From: Candidatus Bipolaricaulota bacterium
GTDB taxonomy: Bacteria > Bipolaricaulota > Bipolaricaulia > UBA7950 > UBA9294
NCBI GenBank assembly: GCA_020350845.1
Contig: CP070725.1
Coordinates: 256,352 to 261,729 of the forward strand
Length of the DNA stretch: 5,378 nucleotides
Direction of reading: 5' to 3'
A program made the position numbers and the translations under genes. Position 1 is the first letter of the stretch. Every line of letters starts with the position of its first letter. Below are positions 5,026 through 5,378 of this stretch, one piece after another. The notes beneath the pieces are model-generated. The model was not told where the DNA came from. It did not search any database and saw only the letters and a list, made by a program, of their open reading frames with translations.

Positions 5026-5378
5026 ATGGCGCGAGGGCGAATGCGTGTCGCGGAGATCGTGGGGCTTGCCAGCCCGTGGCTTCCCGAGGTGTCGCACGAC
5101 GGGACGAGGCTCGCCTTCTACTGGGATCGAACCGGGCGAATCGAGCTCTACGTTGTCGACCTCCCCGACGGGGAACCGCAGCAGGTGAGTCACGGAGAGG
5201 TTCCCCGCGCGCTGCGGGCCGGCTTCGTCTGGTCGCCCGACGGCGGACGCATCGTCTTCGCCAAGGACATCGGCGGGAACGAGCAGCACGATCTCCACAG
5301 CCTCGACCTTGCGACCGGCACCGTGACGAAGCTCACCGAGAGTCCGACGGCCCAGGAGGACCCCTGCGGCTTCCGTCC
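5026..5378 (+). CDS. S9-family (prolyl oligopeptidase-like) serine peptidase, N-terminal part, cut by the window end
   Basis: The frame is open from ATG 5026 to the window edge (117 full codons). AAGGAGG at 5013-5019 lies 6 nt upstream. There is no signal peptide, so the enzyme is likely cytoplasmic. Two beta-propeller blades of the PD40/TolB type are visible: PEVSHDGTRLAFYWDRTG with ELYVVDLPDG (residues 20-49), and FVWSPDGGRIVFAKDIGGN with HDLHSLDLATG (67-98). WSPDG...I.F..D..GNE is characteristic of the N-terminal propeller of S9 peptidases such as acylaminoacyl peptidases and dipeptidyl peptidases, where the propeller screens short peptides before an alpha/beta-hydrolase domain with a Ser-Asp-His triad. 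That domain would lie several hundred residues downstream and is not in the window, so a non-enzymatic TolB-like propeller protein is still possible. The gene is divergent from the metallopeptidase. Confidence 0.87.
   Translation, partial: MARGRMRVAEIVGLASPWLPEVSHDGTRLAFYWDRTGRIELYVVDLPDGEPQQVSHGEVPRALRAGFVWSPDGGRIVFAKDIGGNEQHDLHSLDLATGTVTKLTESPTAQEDPCGFR

Overview
The window comes from a GC-rich bacterium (about 60-65% G+C by eye). Shine-Dalgarno sites are strong (AAGGAGG or GGAGG, 4-6 nt before the start) and genes are tightly packed. Nothing in it fixes the phylum. All proteins read as bacterial and there are no RNA genes, CRISPR arrays or phage genes. Overall it is an ordinary chromosomal stretch interrupted by one small transposable element.

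Left part (1-1852, plus strand). A probable membrane-protein tail (1-66) overlaps a small membrane-anchored protein with a sulfite-oxidase-type molybdopterin-domain fold (57-590). One base after that gene's stop begins an 806-bp element (591-1396). Its ends are 33-bp inverted repeats with a single mismatch, and it carries a REP-associated/IS200-like Y1 (HUH) transposase (684-1379). Immediately after the element lies an NTF2/SnoaL-like (DUF4440-type) gene with its own ribosome binding site (1415-1852). If the element is removed in thought, the oxidoreductase-fold gene and the NTF2-like gene are 18 nt apart, so the element probably landed inside an operon.

Middle part (1857-4904, minus strand). 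This part is convergent with the left part, with only 4 nt between stop codons. It holds a secreted, cysteine-rich protein with papain-like (CHAP/NlpC-P60-like) signatures, a calcium-loop-like motif and a probable discoidin-like C-terminal domain (1857-3404). It also holds a cytoplasmic HExxH zinc metallopeptidase resembling DUF5700-type gluzincins (3537-4904). They are separated by 132 bp containing a strong hairpin but no T-tract terminator.

Right part (5026-5378, plus strand). This is the beta-propeller start of an S9-family (prolyl oligopeptidase-like) serine peptidase, cut by the window edge. It is divergent from the metallopeptidase across a 121-bp control region that carries a tandem GCCGGC palindrome and a TACAAT -10-like box.

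The most noteworthy item is the inverted-repeat-bounded transposase unit. Its ends also encode the transposase C-terminus and stop codon. The two minus-strand hydrolases are the most open functionally.
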